Shown here: positions 11,160 through 23,084 of the stretch, in pieces
How positions within the stretch are numbered: position 1 is the first letter of the stretch
How the letters are laid out: each line of letters begins with the position of its first letter
From: Lycorma delicatula
Taxonomy: Eukaryota > Arthropoda > Insecta > Hemiptera > Fulgoridae
DNA length: 64,000 bases
Assembly: GCF_047948215.1 (NCBI RefSeq)
Contig: NC_134455.1
Span: 168,126,575 to 168,190,574 of the forward strand
Direction of reading: 5' to 3'
The notes under the pieces: model-generated
The model's database searches: none
What the model was told of the DNA's origin: nothing
What the model saw: the letters and a program-made list of their open reading frames with translations, nothing else
Position numbers and translations under genes: made by a program

Positions 11160-11960
11160 ACATCCCCCGTTGCGTGCGGCTTTGCCCGCACTGGTAAAGT
11201 TTGCCAAAAATTTCCAACAAGGAAAGGTTATGCCCCCCGTATACTTATTGACCTTAGTCAATCGCTTCAACATGAGCTCGACGAATCATGGTGCATTTAC
11301 CCCATACAATACGTTTTGTATCATGGAAAATTTTACCAAGAAACTATTTTTTTACGTATAGAGCAAACTGAGCCTTGTCCACATGATAACATAAATGGCA
11401 ATGTGAAGTTGAATGAGCAGTCCCATCACCAGCAAGAAGCGTCGCAGCGATGCTGACAGTCCTACATCGAGAACCAAGCTACCTGTCCATCGAACATATG
11501 CGAGCAGTAGATTAATCAAAAAGATTTTTCCAGAGCCTCCATTAGCATCTAAAAAAAAATAATTTTTTTTTTGTCATTATGGATATTGTGAGTGATGGAA
11601 TCATATATCCTTGGGGCTGGTTTCGTACTAATTTAGAAAGGTTAACATTTATGTACTCTTGAAATTCATGATATTGAAAGAATTTCGGAACATTGTATCA
11701 TAGGGGTTTTCATTATCTTGTTCATCACGAATTGGTGATGGTAAACTGAAATTACGTAAATACTTTTCACCAAGACTTACTGCCTTATATTCAATTTCAA
11801 CAAGAACTCTATTGAAAATATCTCTTGAAAAATTTATTGGGAGCGGCTCGCCAAAAGAAAGGAGTATGAGAATTTACTGGATTTCCACCCGGCAACATGA
11901 ATGAGAAGTGAAGCATCGTAACGGATTATTTGTTAGTTCCATGTTTTAATAAATAATTTT
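11160..11960 (-). pseudogene. Helitron Pif1-like helicase remnant
   Basis: This is a fragment of the Rep/helicase protein of a Helitron rolling-circle transposon, read on the minus strand. The region before the helicase (about 11840-11640) keeps INFSRDIFNRVLVEIEY and a YDTMF block. Then comes the Walker A loop as DANGGSGK followed by FLINLLLAYV (about 11549-11510; the family's T after GK is I here). After a frame change there is an IAATLL-like and TAHS-like region (about 11460-11400), a VWGKCTM...HVEAID block (about 11320-11257), and a GNFWQTLPV motif (about 11218-11189). That order is the canonical Pif1/Helitron helicase order. Multiple frameshifts and stops are present, and the Rep nuclease and most C-terminal helicase motifs are absent. 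It abuts the LINE remnant at 9.4-11.0 kb, suggesting nested insertion or shared decay. The sequence to about 12110 may be further Helitron flank. Confidence 0.75.
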
Positions 11961-11964
11961 TCAT

Positions 11965-12830
11965 CTTAATATAGCCTATGACACTCCGGATTACATAATG
12001 AAACCGTTTTTAAAATTTGGTTGCAATTAGTTAGCGGTCTTGAGATTTTTGCTAATATACAAACAAACGTTTTCTCTTTCTATATTAGAGATTATGTCCA
12101 AAACTTAGTGGTTTTAATTTTCTAGGATGAACACCTGTAGTAAGATATATAATTCACGTGACTTGAATAGGTGAGTCTAAGTCAGAATTTAACAACTTAG
12201 TCAGTTGGTTGATGTAATGAGATAAAACTGTAGGATTCATCTTGATGTTAGATGTGAAGGTAATATTTAAATAGACTTGAGGGAAATAGGATATAAAAAC
12301 AGTAACTGGACACCGGTGCAGGAGATAAAGATAGTATATATAACGATGAAGTTTTATTTATAAAGTAAATTATTCTTGAATACGGAGACCCTTTATAAAA
12401 TCATATCTTGCTGTTTATTTTTAACACGTCATCAAAATCATGTTTAAAAATAATAATAATCGATTTGAGACAATCCTGTGACTTTCAAAATTTTAAAGAA
12501 AATTAGGAATAAGAAATGTCATATCCTCAAACAATTTTTCTTTAAAATTTCAAGGATTCTATACCACAAAATAAAAAATAAAAAACGAAATTTTTTTTGT
12601 AACAGTTTTTGTATGAAATTTTACTGACGAAATTTTATTTTTAATTTCACTTAATTCCTTTTTAATATACGTTATTTTTTCAGTAGATGTTCACCTACTC
12701 CTTTTCGCTAAAGAATTGACTTGTACACTCACAGCCGCTTCAGGTGGTTGTTTCGTTCTTGACGTATTTTGCAAGATGAAGATAAACGAAACTTTTAACT
12801 TTAATACTAAAGTTTGAAATGATATGCAAT
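11965..12830. other. AT-rich stretch, possible transposon flank in the first 150 bp
   Basis: 12000-12110 (around ACAAACGTTTTCTCTTTC) resembles non-coding flank often seen beside insect mobile elements. The rest holds only a small AAATTTTAAAGAAAA inverted pair near 12487-12550. Confidence 0.3.
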
Positions 12831-12833
12831 CTT

Positions 12834-12928
12834 ATTAAATCATTATTAAATGATATGCAATTTTTTTTTGCATATCATTTAATAATGATTTAATACGCAA
12901 TCACATTCGCAAAAGCGAATGTGATTGC
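12834..12928. repeat. Two adjacent perfect hairpins
   Basis: The first hairpin has 27-bp perfect arms (12834-12860 and 12868-12894) around a 7-nt T loop. Two bases later a second hairpin has 14-bp perfect arms (12897-12910 and 12915-12928) around an AAAA loop, and an A-run follows. A further direct copy of AATGATATGCAAT lies at 12818-12830. No gene is nearby. Confidence 0.9.
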
Positions 12929-12929
12929 A

Positions 12930-14535
12930 AAAAAAAAAAAAACAAAAAGCTATTGAAAAAGCTATTTCAAAGATCGCATTAAACACCAAAAATGAACGAA
13001 GAGGATTAGAGATTATCGGTTCGTTTTTGTACCTTAACTGTCAATTAATGAGTGACAAATAATACGATTAATTCATAAATAGTTTTGAATAATTAAGTAA
13101 ATAACTGAAAATAATGACCATTAGGTTACGTGTGTATGATCTTTTATAAAAATATTTAGTTTATTTTATTACACATTCAATTCATTTAATAATTTTAATT
13201 AAAAATCAGTTGTTACTGTTATCCGATATACATTTATTCCTGTTGACTATGCAGATCCCTTACCTGTAAATAACGCTTGCCTATTATGCAATTTTAATTA
13301 TCTTAAAACTAAACTCGTTTGAAGAAGTGAATAGATCCTTAGATCTATTAGACATAAGAAATGAATCCTTAGATTCATTTACTGAGTAGATCAGTAAATG
13401 AATCCTTAAGCGGTAGTAACTATTAAGACATACTAGTAGATACGATTGCTTCGATTTTAGAATTAATGTAATTTTATAATTTTTTTAAACAGATACTTGT
13501 AGATATAAAACTAACACATTTGTAAAAGATTACTTTCTGTTTGCAGATAACTTTATTGTAGAAAGAATGTTGATTTGCGACACACTATTTCGCTAGAAGT
13601 TTAGTCGGTGACTCGCATCGATAAATCTTATCCATAATTATTATCTTTCAAAGGTTTATACTTTAGGACTATAGTTGTTACAAAGTAAAGCGAGGAACTG
13701 TTATTGCTATATTTTTTATAGTTAGTAATATCTTGTTGAAATCCTTTCTGTTCCTTGTCGATCAGTAATAAAGAGTATCACTTAAAAAAATATAAGAGTT
13801 GAAAGACGGAGAAGTATTTTGTAAATCGAATTTTGAAGAACATTTTACGTTGATAAAATTTCAACAGTTTCACAAATAAAGAAAAACCTATTATAAAATA
13901 TCTTTAATTATCTTTTACGTTGTTTATCGGTTAGTATGAGTCCATTTCTACTCCACCATGATGTCAACTCGATTAAAAACATATCCTGAAATATTACACC
14001 GTTCCAAACATTTATCATACATTAAAGGAATATTTTTGGAAGCGCAAAATCAGGACAAGAGTTTAAATCAGGATATCATCATTAATATATTTATTTTTTT
14101 TCATTAATTCATCACATAAATTATTTTACTTGTAAAAATGCGAATTTTTTGCTACATAATTTACTTCCTTTTCTTTTAGAACGTGTAACTAGAATACAAT
14201 AATAAACTTGCTTTAAAATTTATTTTGAGCAGCTTTACATAACCTTCATAAAATATGTAGATAGATAATAATAAAATCTCAAGTTTTAATGTAATTATTA
14301 TTGACGTTATTTTAGTATTTTGATATATTTATTTAATAGTAAAAACAACTACCAATATGGTTCGTAAATTTTGTTAGATTAAAATTAAAAAAAAAAAATT
14401 TTTTTATTAATTTTACGCATAATTAATTAATTATTTGAGAGAGACATGTAGAAACGAATTTTTAATTTAATGTACATAAAAAGTAATACGCTCATAACTC
14501 TATTAATTTATTATAATTAATTATTATTCTGTAAC
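12930..14535. other. AT-rich stretch; small hairpins at 13350-13412
   Basis: ATGAATCCTTA recurs in 13360-13412 and forms short hairpins (for example TCATTTACTGA paired with TCAGTAAATGA). No gene is seen. Confidence 0.45.
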
Positions 14536-14536
14536 T

Positions 14537-14632
14537 GTCGACCTGTTTAACTTAGCGGTAATATCTTCATCTTTATCTAGAGGTTCCGGGTTCGAATACC
14601 GGTCAAATATGGCATTTTTCACACGCTTTAAA
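14537..14632 (+). repeat. tRNA-derived SINE copy (family 1)
   Basis: A clear B-box GGTTCGAATAC (14589-14599) follows a degraded A-box-like TTAACTTAGCGG. After it comes ACCGGTCAAATATGGCATTT, then TTTCACACGCTT, the same post-B-box wording as the copy at 49577. The distal tail is lost and replaced by TA repeats. Confidence 0.7.
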
Positions 14633-14634
14633 TA

Positions 14635-15981
14635 TATATATATATTTATTTATTTGAAAGATAACACCATAGACTTTTTAAAATAAAAATACTTACCGGA
14701 AGATTGTTTTATGTTTATAATTAATTGAAGATATTTTATATTAAAATGAGTTATATTTATTGTTTATTTTTTACTAAAAAATTTGAATTTTTACATTTTG
14801 TTGACTAAAAAATAAAAAATAATACAATTTAAATTGCGAAGCGCTTTTGTTAAGTTGATTTTTAGTTATAGTTTTCATGATTGTTATTTACTTAATATTT
14901 TTTTTTTATTTTACATTCTGTGGTTATTAACCTGGACTGTAATGTTTTATTTTATATGGTGGAATTCTTGTGTTTTAACTCTCTGCTTTGTTACCTGTCT
15001 TAAGATCTTGTTCGAGATAAAATTTATTTAGTGAAAACATCTATTATTTCATTGTCAGCGTTATTCAGCTGCATTTCTGTTTTATAAGGAGCTAGTGCAT
15101 CGGGTCGGTAAGTGAATAAATAGTGTCAATTGTCTTCTAAATTGCTTTTGTATTTGCTACTGTAGCTTTTTGAAAACTTTCTCACTGTTGTGACAAAGAA
15201 CGTAGAATTCAATCCCGTTTTATTTTAAAGAATGTCGATTCAGTATTATTGTTCGCTCGGTTTTTTATTAAATAAATTTATTTACTCTTTCATGAATTTT
15301 TTAAAATCACCGTAAAACATTTTACGGTTTCTTATTTTCTCGGATCACGGTATGTGTTTTAAATAGAGGGAATAATTGCCCGCATTGTGATAGCATAATG
15401 TATCTTCTTGTATAGAGATTGATAATAAGGAAGGCGCAGTTTGCATACACATTCTTTTCAAAGACCAGTCTTTTATGAAACCTGTACTATTCTTATATGG
15501 TACTGTAACAGTTGCGTACCTATACCTGTTTACGGTTCTCTCTTAAACATTATCGATAGCTTCGCATCATAGGTCTAAATATTTTACGAAGTACTTGAAA
15601 TATTTACTAATCGTATTAAGTCTAATTATTATTTATTTCTAATAATAATGATAATACTTTTGAATAGAATAATGCTATTTTTAGTTTTAAAAATTACCCC
15701 TTCCCTTTTTCACAATGGCGTAGCTGATTTTACGTGTGTTTATTTTATATATTTACTTTTTATGCAAAGAATGGATCATCTTAAATACTGAAAAATTCAA
15801 TTATTAAAAATTTGTTACCTGACTTTCCAAATTTTCTACAGTTTAGCTGGAATTTTACTAACGAATAATTGTAAAAGATCATTACTAAAAGGATACATGT
15901 TATGCGCGTGTCTATTTTTAAAACCTGGACATGCAACATGTTGTCGACTACAACAGGTATATGTGTACATGGACCTACATA
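14635..15981. other. AT-rich stretch with no recognised gene
   Basis: Short hydrophobic open frames (for example plus 14834-15031) are consistent with chance in T-rich DNA. Confidence 0.45.
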
Positions 15982-16205
15982 CAACTGGTTAGCCAGAAGC
16001 TACATTGATCAGAAGTATTATTATGTGCGAATACATTAATAGCAATAATAATAATAATGTGACAGTTATTATTAGTTAACATATATTATAAATAATTATA
16101 GCGATTACTAATTATCATAATTATAATAATAATAGTATTATTATTACTAATTTATTTGTATATACTGTATAATAAACACTATTTTAACTTCTGGCTAACC
16201 AGTTG
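15982..16205. mobile_element. Small inverted-repeat element (MITE-like), 224 bp
   Basis: Perfect 18-bp terminal inverted repeats, CAACTGGTTAGCCAGAAG at 15982-15999 and its reverse complement at 16188-16205, enclose a very AT-rich interior with ATA/TAA triplet runs and partial self-complementarity. It has no coding capacity. A target-site duplication is not evident, so the superfamily is unknown. Confidence 0.65.
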
Positions 16206-16209
16206 CTGT

Positions 16210-17760
16210 TGTGATCGTTAAACAGTTATTTAATCCCGAAACTAAGTTATTGTGTATTTTGAAATACCTTATTCATTTTACCAAAATATTTTCATCATAC
16301 TGTCATGGCTTTTATCTCTCCATACGAATATGATGTCGCTAACCGTTTAAAATTATAAATAATTACAGTTGAAATATTTTTGTATTTTATACGGCTTCGA
16401 ACAATTAACACGCTCTACATCAAATCAGGTTTGTAAATTTGTTAATATCATGCGATAATGAAGCAGACCTGCTAACTAAAAGATAGGTCGATGTAAGTTA
16501 GTGTCCTTCCACGTTATCGGTTACAATATCGACTACTATTGCATGATTTTCTGGGACTGTAGTAGACTGAATGGAAACGTTGGCTCTTTCAAGTAATGTT
16601 AATGCTTACTTCCTTCTATTCGCTTCAGTTGATCCAAAGTCACACCCGATGTTTACATCGGTGTGACTTACACCGATGTAAATGAATACCGATGTGAATA
16701 CACCGATGTTTACAACCGGTAGTGATTTTCCAGAAATGTCTATTAGCTTATAGTAATCGGCCGCTACTTCTAATCGAGTGACTAACCAATGTATAAGGAA
16801 TAATGCCTACTGGCGCAGCTTTTTATTACTTGTCAGAGGTCTTTTTCCCCTTATTACGCCATATAGATAATAACAGAAATTAATTCGTTAGCAAAATTTG
16901 ATGCTTTCATTAGAGCGCGCTGTGCATGTCGTTTGATATTGTCTTACTTTTGTAGAAGATGTTTTCGGTGTTTTATGTTTTTCAAACTATAGGTTTTTAT
17001 AATGGGAAATTATTAACACAAAAAAATTTAAGGTAAATTACAGTTAAATGAAATACTGACTATTATTTATCAGCAAGTATAAATGTTTTTTTATTATGAG
17101 GCGCTTTAGTATCGTATCCGCATTTATTATATGTATGTGTATTATTCCTTTACATTAAGTGATCGGCGTGATACAGATTGTCCTTTCGTTTCATTTCTCA
17201 AAATACTATAATGTCATTTAGCCATAATAATTTACTACCTCTTATCGCTTACAACGGGTCGAACTTGATATGTCACAGATTACAATTATGTATCTGTGAT
17301 GTTAGATAACTTATTTACAATATTATAGAATACAAAATATAATTTTTATTTTATTTTTGTTATCGATTAAATTAAATAAATATTTGAAAGAAAACTTTTT
17401 CATTTAACTAACTTTGATGTATTAGAAAAAGTGTACTAAAAATATAAGTAGCGAAAATGCAGTGTGGTTCCTTGTATACGGTACTATTAGCAGTCATGTG
17501 ATGTAGTAAAATGTTATTAAAATAAGAGAAAATTATAAGAATTTTTATTAATTTTTAACCTCAATTGTATTTAATAGATTATTTGTATTTAATTAATTTA
17601 CTCGGTTGTTTGCGTGTGAGAATAATTTATTTTATTAACGGCATTCCGTTTTAAATTGTTCAATGCAAATTTACTATTGTAGTTATTATTTATTATTGCG
17701 AACATTACAGAGTGAATCGGTGTATTAATAATATTGTTGTTATGTTATAATTAAAAGCCC
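16210..17760. other. AT-rich stretch holding one hairpin repeat cluster
   Basis: Apart from the CCGATGT cluster at 16641-16720, no feature is seen. Confidence 0.45.
16641..16720. repeat. Short CCGATGT-based repeat cluster with hairpin
   Basis: ACACCGATGT-like units occur four times in about 75 bp. A perfect 13-bp inverted pair (16652-16664 with 16670-16682) forms a hairpin with a 5-nt loop. Confidence 0.8.
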
Positions 17761-18400
17761 TAACGTAATCTGTTCAGATTTGCTTTTGTGACCTTGTGTT
17801 TAAAATTAATGAATGTGTTTGTGAGCGTAAGTTCATGAACGTTACTTTCGGTCGTTTAGAGGTAGAGTGAATGAACATTTTATTTTACTTTTTTGTTTGT
17901 TTATAATACCGTTCACTACGTTTGATAATTACAGCATCGTTATAACATCATTTTTTTTCAACGAGAAGGGGAGGTTGAAAATTAAAAAAGAAAGAAATAT
18001 TTTGTGTAAATATTCGGGGAGAGGATTTTATTATGGTAATCGGGTAGAAAGCAGTGTTTATGAGTCGAATTAAATCGTAAACAAGCGTTCAATAATGATC
18101 ACGCTGCGCTGTGCTGGTTCCTTCGGTCAACTGTAAACCTATCTTGGCTGACCGTCGTTGAACCGTTGAAATTTTTCAATATTCTTGTCCGATACGCAGT
18201 AGAAAGGCTTCATTTGAAAACTCGTTCTGGTCGCTGTGCGAGCGCACCCGTACAGGGCCTGGTAGATGTAAAGTTTTTTTTGTTCTTTGTTTTTAAATTA
18301 TAAACGTCGCGACGGGTCGAGACGGTTGCTGCTGACCAAGTTTTGCTTCCCCACTGTTCCTGGATCGATTTCTGCCTATGAATTTTTTGCAGTGTCTTAT
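17760..18400. other. GC-elevated island, function unknown
   Basis: 18060-18390 is clearly richer in G+C and CpG than its flanks (for example CGTCGCGACGGGTCGAGACG near 18306). A short frame at 17867-18073 ends just upstream. No protein family is recognisable. It could be a host promoter or untranslated exon, or an old element. Confidence 0.25.
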
Positions 18401-20610
18401 TGTATCTGTTACCTTTCTTTTAATTAGTTTTTTGATGGAGATTATTAATTTGATTTTTTTTTACAATTATTATCATATTGTAATATAAATTCTTTGCTTT
18501 CGCCCTAAATAACTCCAAATTTGTTTCTATTGTTTATTCGCGAGGATAATCTTAAATCATTTATAAAAGTCTTTGTGTATTTATGTTTACAAATTGTGAA
18601 TGAATATAGTCTAGCGTTTAAGCTCACCGATCGTATCATATCCCGTTATTTATAGAAACCGCATTGTCAGGTGGTGGATAGACAGTTACGTTTAATACAG
18701 TTATTTAACTGTAACAACTGGTAAACAACGAAGAACTTAGAATCTATGAAAATAATAATGTAAGTTAATAAATTGATTAAGTATAAGTAGATAAAATAAT
18801 TATGGGAAGATGGCAGAGGCATTATTTTCTATGAAAGAACATCTGGATATGGTAAAATATTATGTTTTCTTATTATTTGTGCGCTAGAATAATTTAAGAT
18901 AATAGTTTAGTATACTATTCAGAGACATAAAAATGGCTCAGAATGCGGATGTAGGATATATCGTAAAAACGACGTACGTAGTAAAATGTTTTATAATTTT
19001 AATATTTATTTGGAAAGTTTTTATTATTATTTTAAGAATATTAAATCAGTCAACAATAAGGAATTAAAGAGATGTTTTCTTCCTCTTGAAATGTGTTCTT
19101 TTTTAACTAAAAATAAAAATTGAAACATTCTTCCATTACATTGTCGATTTTGTAATCATTCTTGCGGTATTTAGTTTGATAGGTTGTATTTTAAATTATA
19201 AAAATATAGAGGCTTTTAAATGTCCCTTTCAAAATTATTTTCTTTGGATTACTCCTCCTGTACTATAAGAGTATTATTTGTACTTTTTTTCGAAATCTCT
19301 GATATCAGTAATAAAAATTATGTAAATGTATTATAAAAATAAAATATTTTATCAACCTGTGCTCTTTTTGACCGGTGCGTGAGTGTCGATGCCAGGAAAA
19401 AAGAGCAAATTATAGTTATTTTGGTTAATTATATATTTTAGATTATTAACATTTGATTAATTTCCTTAGTATTTGAGTATAATTTATTAACAGCGTTATT
19501 ATTTGAAACGGGTTTTTTCACAAGCTCTGTAAATTTGAAAACAGTTCCATTGTATAATACGTTATAAATATAAGTCGTAACATAATTAATGGTATTGCTC
19601 TGAAAAAGTGCTAAATTTAAATACATTTATTCATGATATTTCTTATTACACTTTATGTGACCTTTTCTTTATAGTAAATATTTGTGTTCATAATTGAACT
19701 AGTAAATACAGATTACTGTCCATGAGACCTGTCATCTCTGTTACCAGGAATAGTGATGCCGGCAAATATTATGCTCTAATTCCTTTGATTCTAATATATT
19801 TAATTCCGGCATCATATTACCATATTTTTGGCAGAATTAAACTATATTTTAGAATTAAATTTTACACGTTAATGTTACTCTTGATTATAAATATATTTGT
19901 TTAATAAAGGGAGTAAATATTAGTAGAGAAATGTTTCATCGTCCAAAAATTTGTATAATTTATCCACTAGCACAGTTTATGCGAATTAGAAGAGGTAAGA
20001 ATTGTTAATAAAAAAGTGAGACACGTTAAAGAATGAAAGTTAATGTTATTGAAGTTATCGGATTAATTAATATAGTATTAGCTGGCAGTTATTTAACTTT
20101 TCTCGACTGGATGTGTACAACTTCCCTTATTACGAAGTAAATTGCATTTGTTTCATTTGATTAAACATCAACGTTTTCTATATATGTTTTATTGTGTAAT
20201 ACTTATTTATTTTTGTTATTTTAATGGTGTGTTTTTACGTGTAAATTTAATGAATTAATTTTCAAATTAAACATTTTTTCTTTGGTTTTTATTCATCGAA
20301 TCTCTCAGGATGAAGGTGAAAAATCATTGATTTATTTGTGTTAAATAAAACTTTTTATTGAAAATTGTCGTGTTGTTCCTTTATTGATAACTTGATATAA
20401 TTGTTTTTATGCTTTGATCGTGAAAAAATTTTCCTTTTCACCTCGTACGAATAGAAAAAAACCTCAAAATAAAATAAATTTTTTCTGGAATCAAATTATC
20501 GAGAAAATACTGTAGTAGAACGTCGGACTTTCATATACAACTTCATCTATTTCCTAGCAGCTTTCCCTGACTTCTTTGAGTTGCTTTCTCCAATTCTTAG
20601 AAATAATATT
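18400..20610. other. AT-rich stretch with no recognised gene
   Basis: No repeat or gene that I can support. Confidence 0.45.

Positions 20611-20614
<4 letters not shown>

Positions 20615-20659
<45 letters not shown>
20615..20659. repeat. (TG)n microsatellite
   Basis: About 22 TG units, directly abutting the inverted-repeat element that follows. Confidence 0.95.
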
Positions 20660-20662
<3 letters not shown>

Positions 20663-21055
20663 GGAAAATTTGATTATGCATAATTACCGATGAATTTGAT
20701 TAATCGCCTCCATTGTTTGAGAATTATAAATATATATATATTTTATAAATTATAAATATATAGCAGCTTATTAAACATAACGGCCATTTTACACATTCTA
20801 CATATTAACATATTTTACATATTAAAATAACAATTCGATTATAAGCAGTAATTACTAAATTTATTAAAATAATCAAAACATTACCGTCAATTAGTCGAGG
20901 TTAGGGAGCGTAAGTTATGTTTGGTTAGATTATGGTAACCTAAAATGTAACCTACGCTCGCTTCGCTCGCTAACCTTGTCTAATTAACGTTAAATATACA
21001 AATTATGTATGTTATTCTCCAACATTGGAGGTGATTAATCAAATTTACCGTAACA
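20659..21055. mobile_element. Inverted-repeat element (MITE-like), about 0.4 kb
   Basis: The left end (20683-20725) contains AATTTGATTAATCGCCTCCA. The right end (21014-21053), read on the other strand, contains AATTTGATTAATCACCTCCA. Together they form imperfect terminal inverted repeats of about 40 bp. A second partial left copy (TTACGGAAAATTTGATTA) starts at 20659. Inside, a second inverted pair (about 20885-20930 and 20945-20995) includes CGCTCGCTTCGCTCGC. It is non-coding and non-autonomous; the parent family is unknown. Confidence 0.6.
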
Positions 21056-21380
21056 TATATGTATGTAAAACTTACCAGGGATCACTCTAAACGCCTTCGT
21101 CATTTTTATTTTGCATTACGTTTAAAATTCATTTAATGTAAATTAATTGGCGTTATTTTACAATTTTGAAACAAGAACGTAAATAATGATAATCTTTAAG
21201 CGTGCCATTTGCCATATCATTTCTGATTAGAATTTTATCTTGATTAGAAATACATTACCAGTCATGGATGATGAAGTTAATCTGCATATTTTTTTGTGCC
21301 TTTTTTAATATATTATACGAAAAATGTAATACGTGAAATATTTTAATATTTTTTAATATAGTGATTATATTATGTATATA

Positions 21381-21440
<60 letters not shown>
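21381..21440. repeat. (TA)n microsatellite
   Basis: About 28 AT units with a few TGTA interruptions at both ends. Confidence 0.95.
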
Positions 21441-21444
<4 letters not shown>

Positions 21445-21479
21445 GTATATGTAAAATTGTCTACTGAAATGTTTTTTTT

Positions 21480-21700
21480 GGCTTCAAGTTTAGTCTAGAG
21501 TTTGCGTTCAACTAATCGATGTTATAGGGTGGTATTGTAGACAAGAACGGTATGCGGTTTCGGAGTGCGCATGTGTGGAAAAGAGGACCACGAGTTTAAC
21601 ATGCAGGCCACATCTTCGAGATGCTCGGGTGACGTTTCAATCAGTACAATGGCAGACCGTTCTCTTTATTTTTTTCCATGAATTGATGTTAAAATTCCTA
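21480..21700. other. GC-richer patch, unassigned
   Basis: 21535-21655 is less AT-rich than its surroundings (for example GGTATGCGGTTTCGGAGTGC). No frame or family is recognised. Probably an old repeat. Confidence 0.25.
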
Positions 21701-23052
21701 TAAAGATCAAGAAAGGAGATTTATTACTACAAAAAGTTGAAGTAAAGGAAGAACTTTAAAACCAATGACCATCACAAACGATGTGGTTGCTTTTATCTGC
21801 TTTAAAAAAAACAAAAAGGAGTTTTAGCTTTGTACATTCAAAATGGCATCCAGTCTTTTGTAATTCCGCTTAATTTTTTTTAATGCCCGTTATTTCGTAA
21901 TAAGCATTGGTCGGCAGCGTTTATTGTGTTTAGTAAATAAGTTAATATGTGCATTAAGCTTTTTCTACGTTTAGTCTCGTAATTATAAATTTTAATTTCG
22001 ATTTATTTATTTTTGTTTTTTTCTTTTTTATATGTAGGCAACCGTACATTTTACCTTGTATGCCTTATTGCAGCAGAAAAGAGGATTCTTTGTACTACAA
22101 TAAAGAATATCTCGGTTATAATTTACTTTTGCGCTTGTAGTAATTAATTGTGCTAAAACAGAGCAGTTAGTTGTTTGGTCTTAACGTGATAAAATACTAT
22201 TTTTGCTTTCTATTTGTATTTAATGTAAATGTAAGGACTACGGATCGTTTGAATTGTAATCAAGGAATTTTCTGTTCTCTATGCCGTGCGGCTACATTTC
22301 AGCATAAAAGCGAAAACATGTCGTGTACTTATGTATCCGCAAAGTTGTTAATTCAGTTGAATCTGCAGTCCAAACGTGTGAGTTTGATCTTTTTCAATCC
22401 CATTGTATTTTTCTTATTATTGTAAATAATATCGCAAACCTACATAATTCTAATTAATAGATAGTTCATTTTATAAAAATGTCTTTTTAATTAAAGAAAA
22501 AATTAATGTTTTTCTAGTATTTTAAAAAGTATTCAACAGATTATTGCGTTGAATACTAGTGTTCACTCGATGTGCTTGTTGGTATCGGATACGACATTAA
22601 GTTTATCTAAGCTGTAAACAAACTATGAAGTTATAAACTGTTTACTTATTTAAGAAATAAAGTTATTTTCCGACTTTTTGGCGGAAGAGGATTCAGCCTT
22701 TCTCTTACAAATAATGATAGATTATTCAGCAAATAGCATTTTGTCGGGATTTTCTAAAGGCATTTTAAACTTGAGGTTGAACTACGTTTTTCTTTTTCTT
22801 AAAAGTTAGCGTACCAATTTTTATTTCATTATTAGTTTTACTGCAGGTCTTATCAATATTCTTTCGTTTTTTTGTTAAAAAAGCTGTAAAGAATATATTG
22901 ACTGTTTTTGTAATTTAATTGAATTTATCAAAAAGGATATTAACGATAAAGGTAGATATTTAAATTATAAATATTTAAGAAAAACATTTTTATCGTTTTT
23001 GTCATTTAATATATAATCGTACTTAAATGATCGTAAAGAAAATGTCTTAAAG

Positions 23053-23084
<32 letters not shown>

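Noticed and set aside
11101..11361. An 86-codon plus-strand gene
   Set aside because: It is the antisense of the Helitron helicase remnant.
12834..12928. A CRISPR array or rho-independent terminator
   Set aside because: There are only two unrelated hairpins with no repeat-spacer structure, and the context is eukaryotic.
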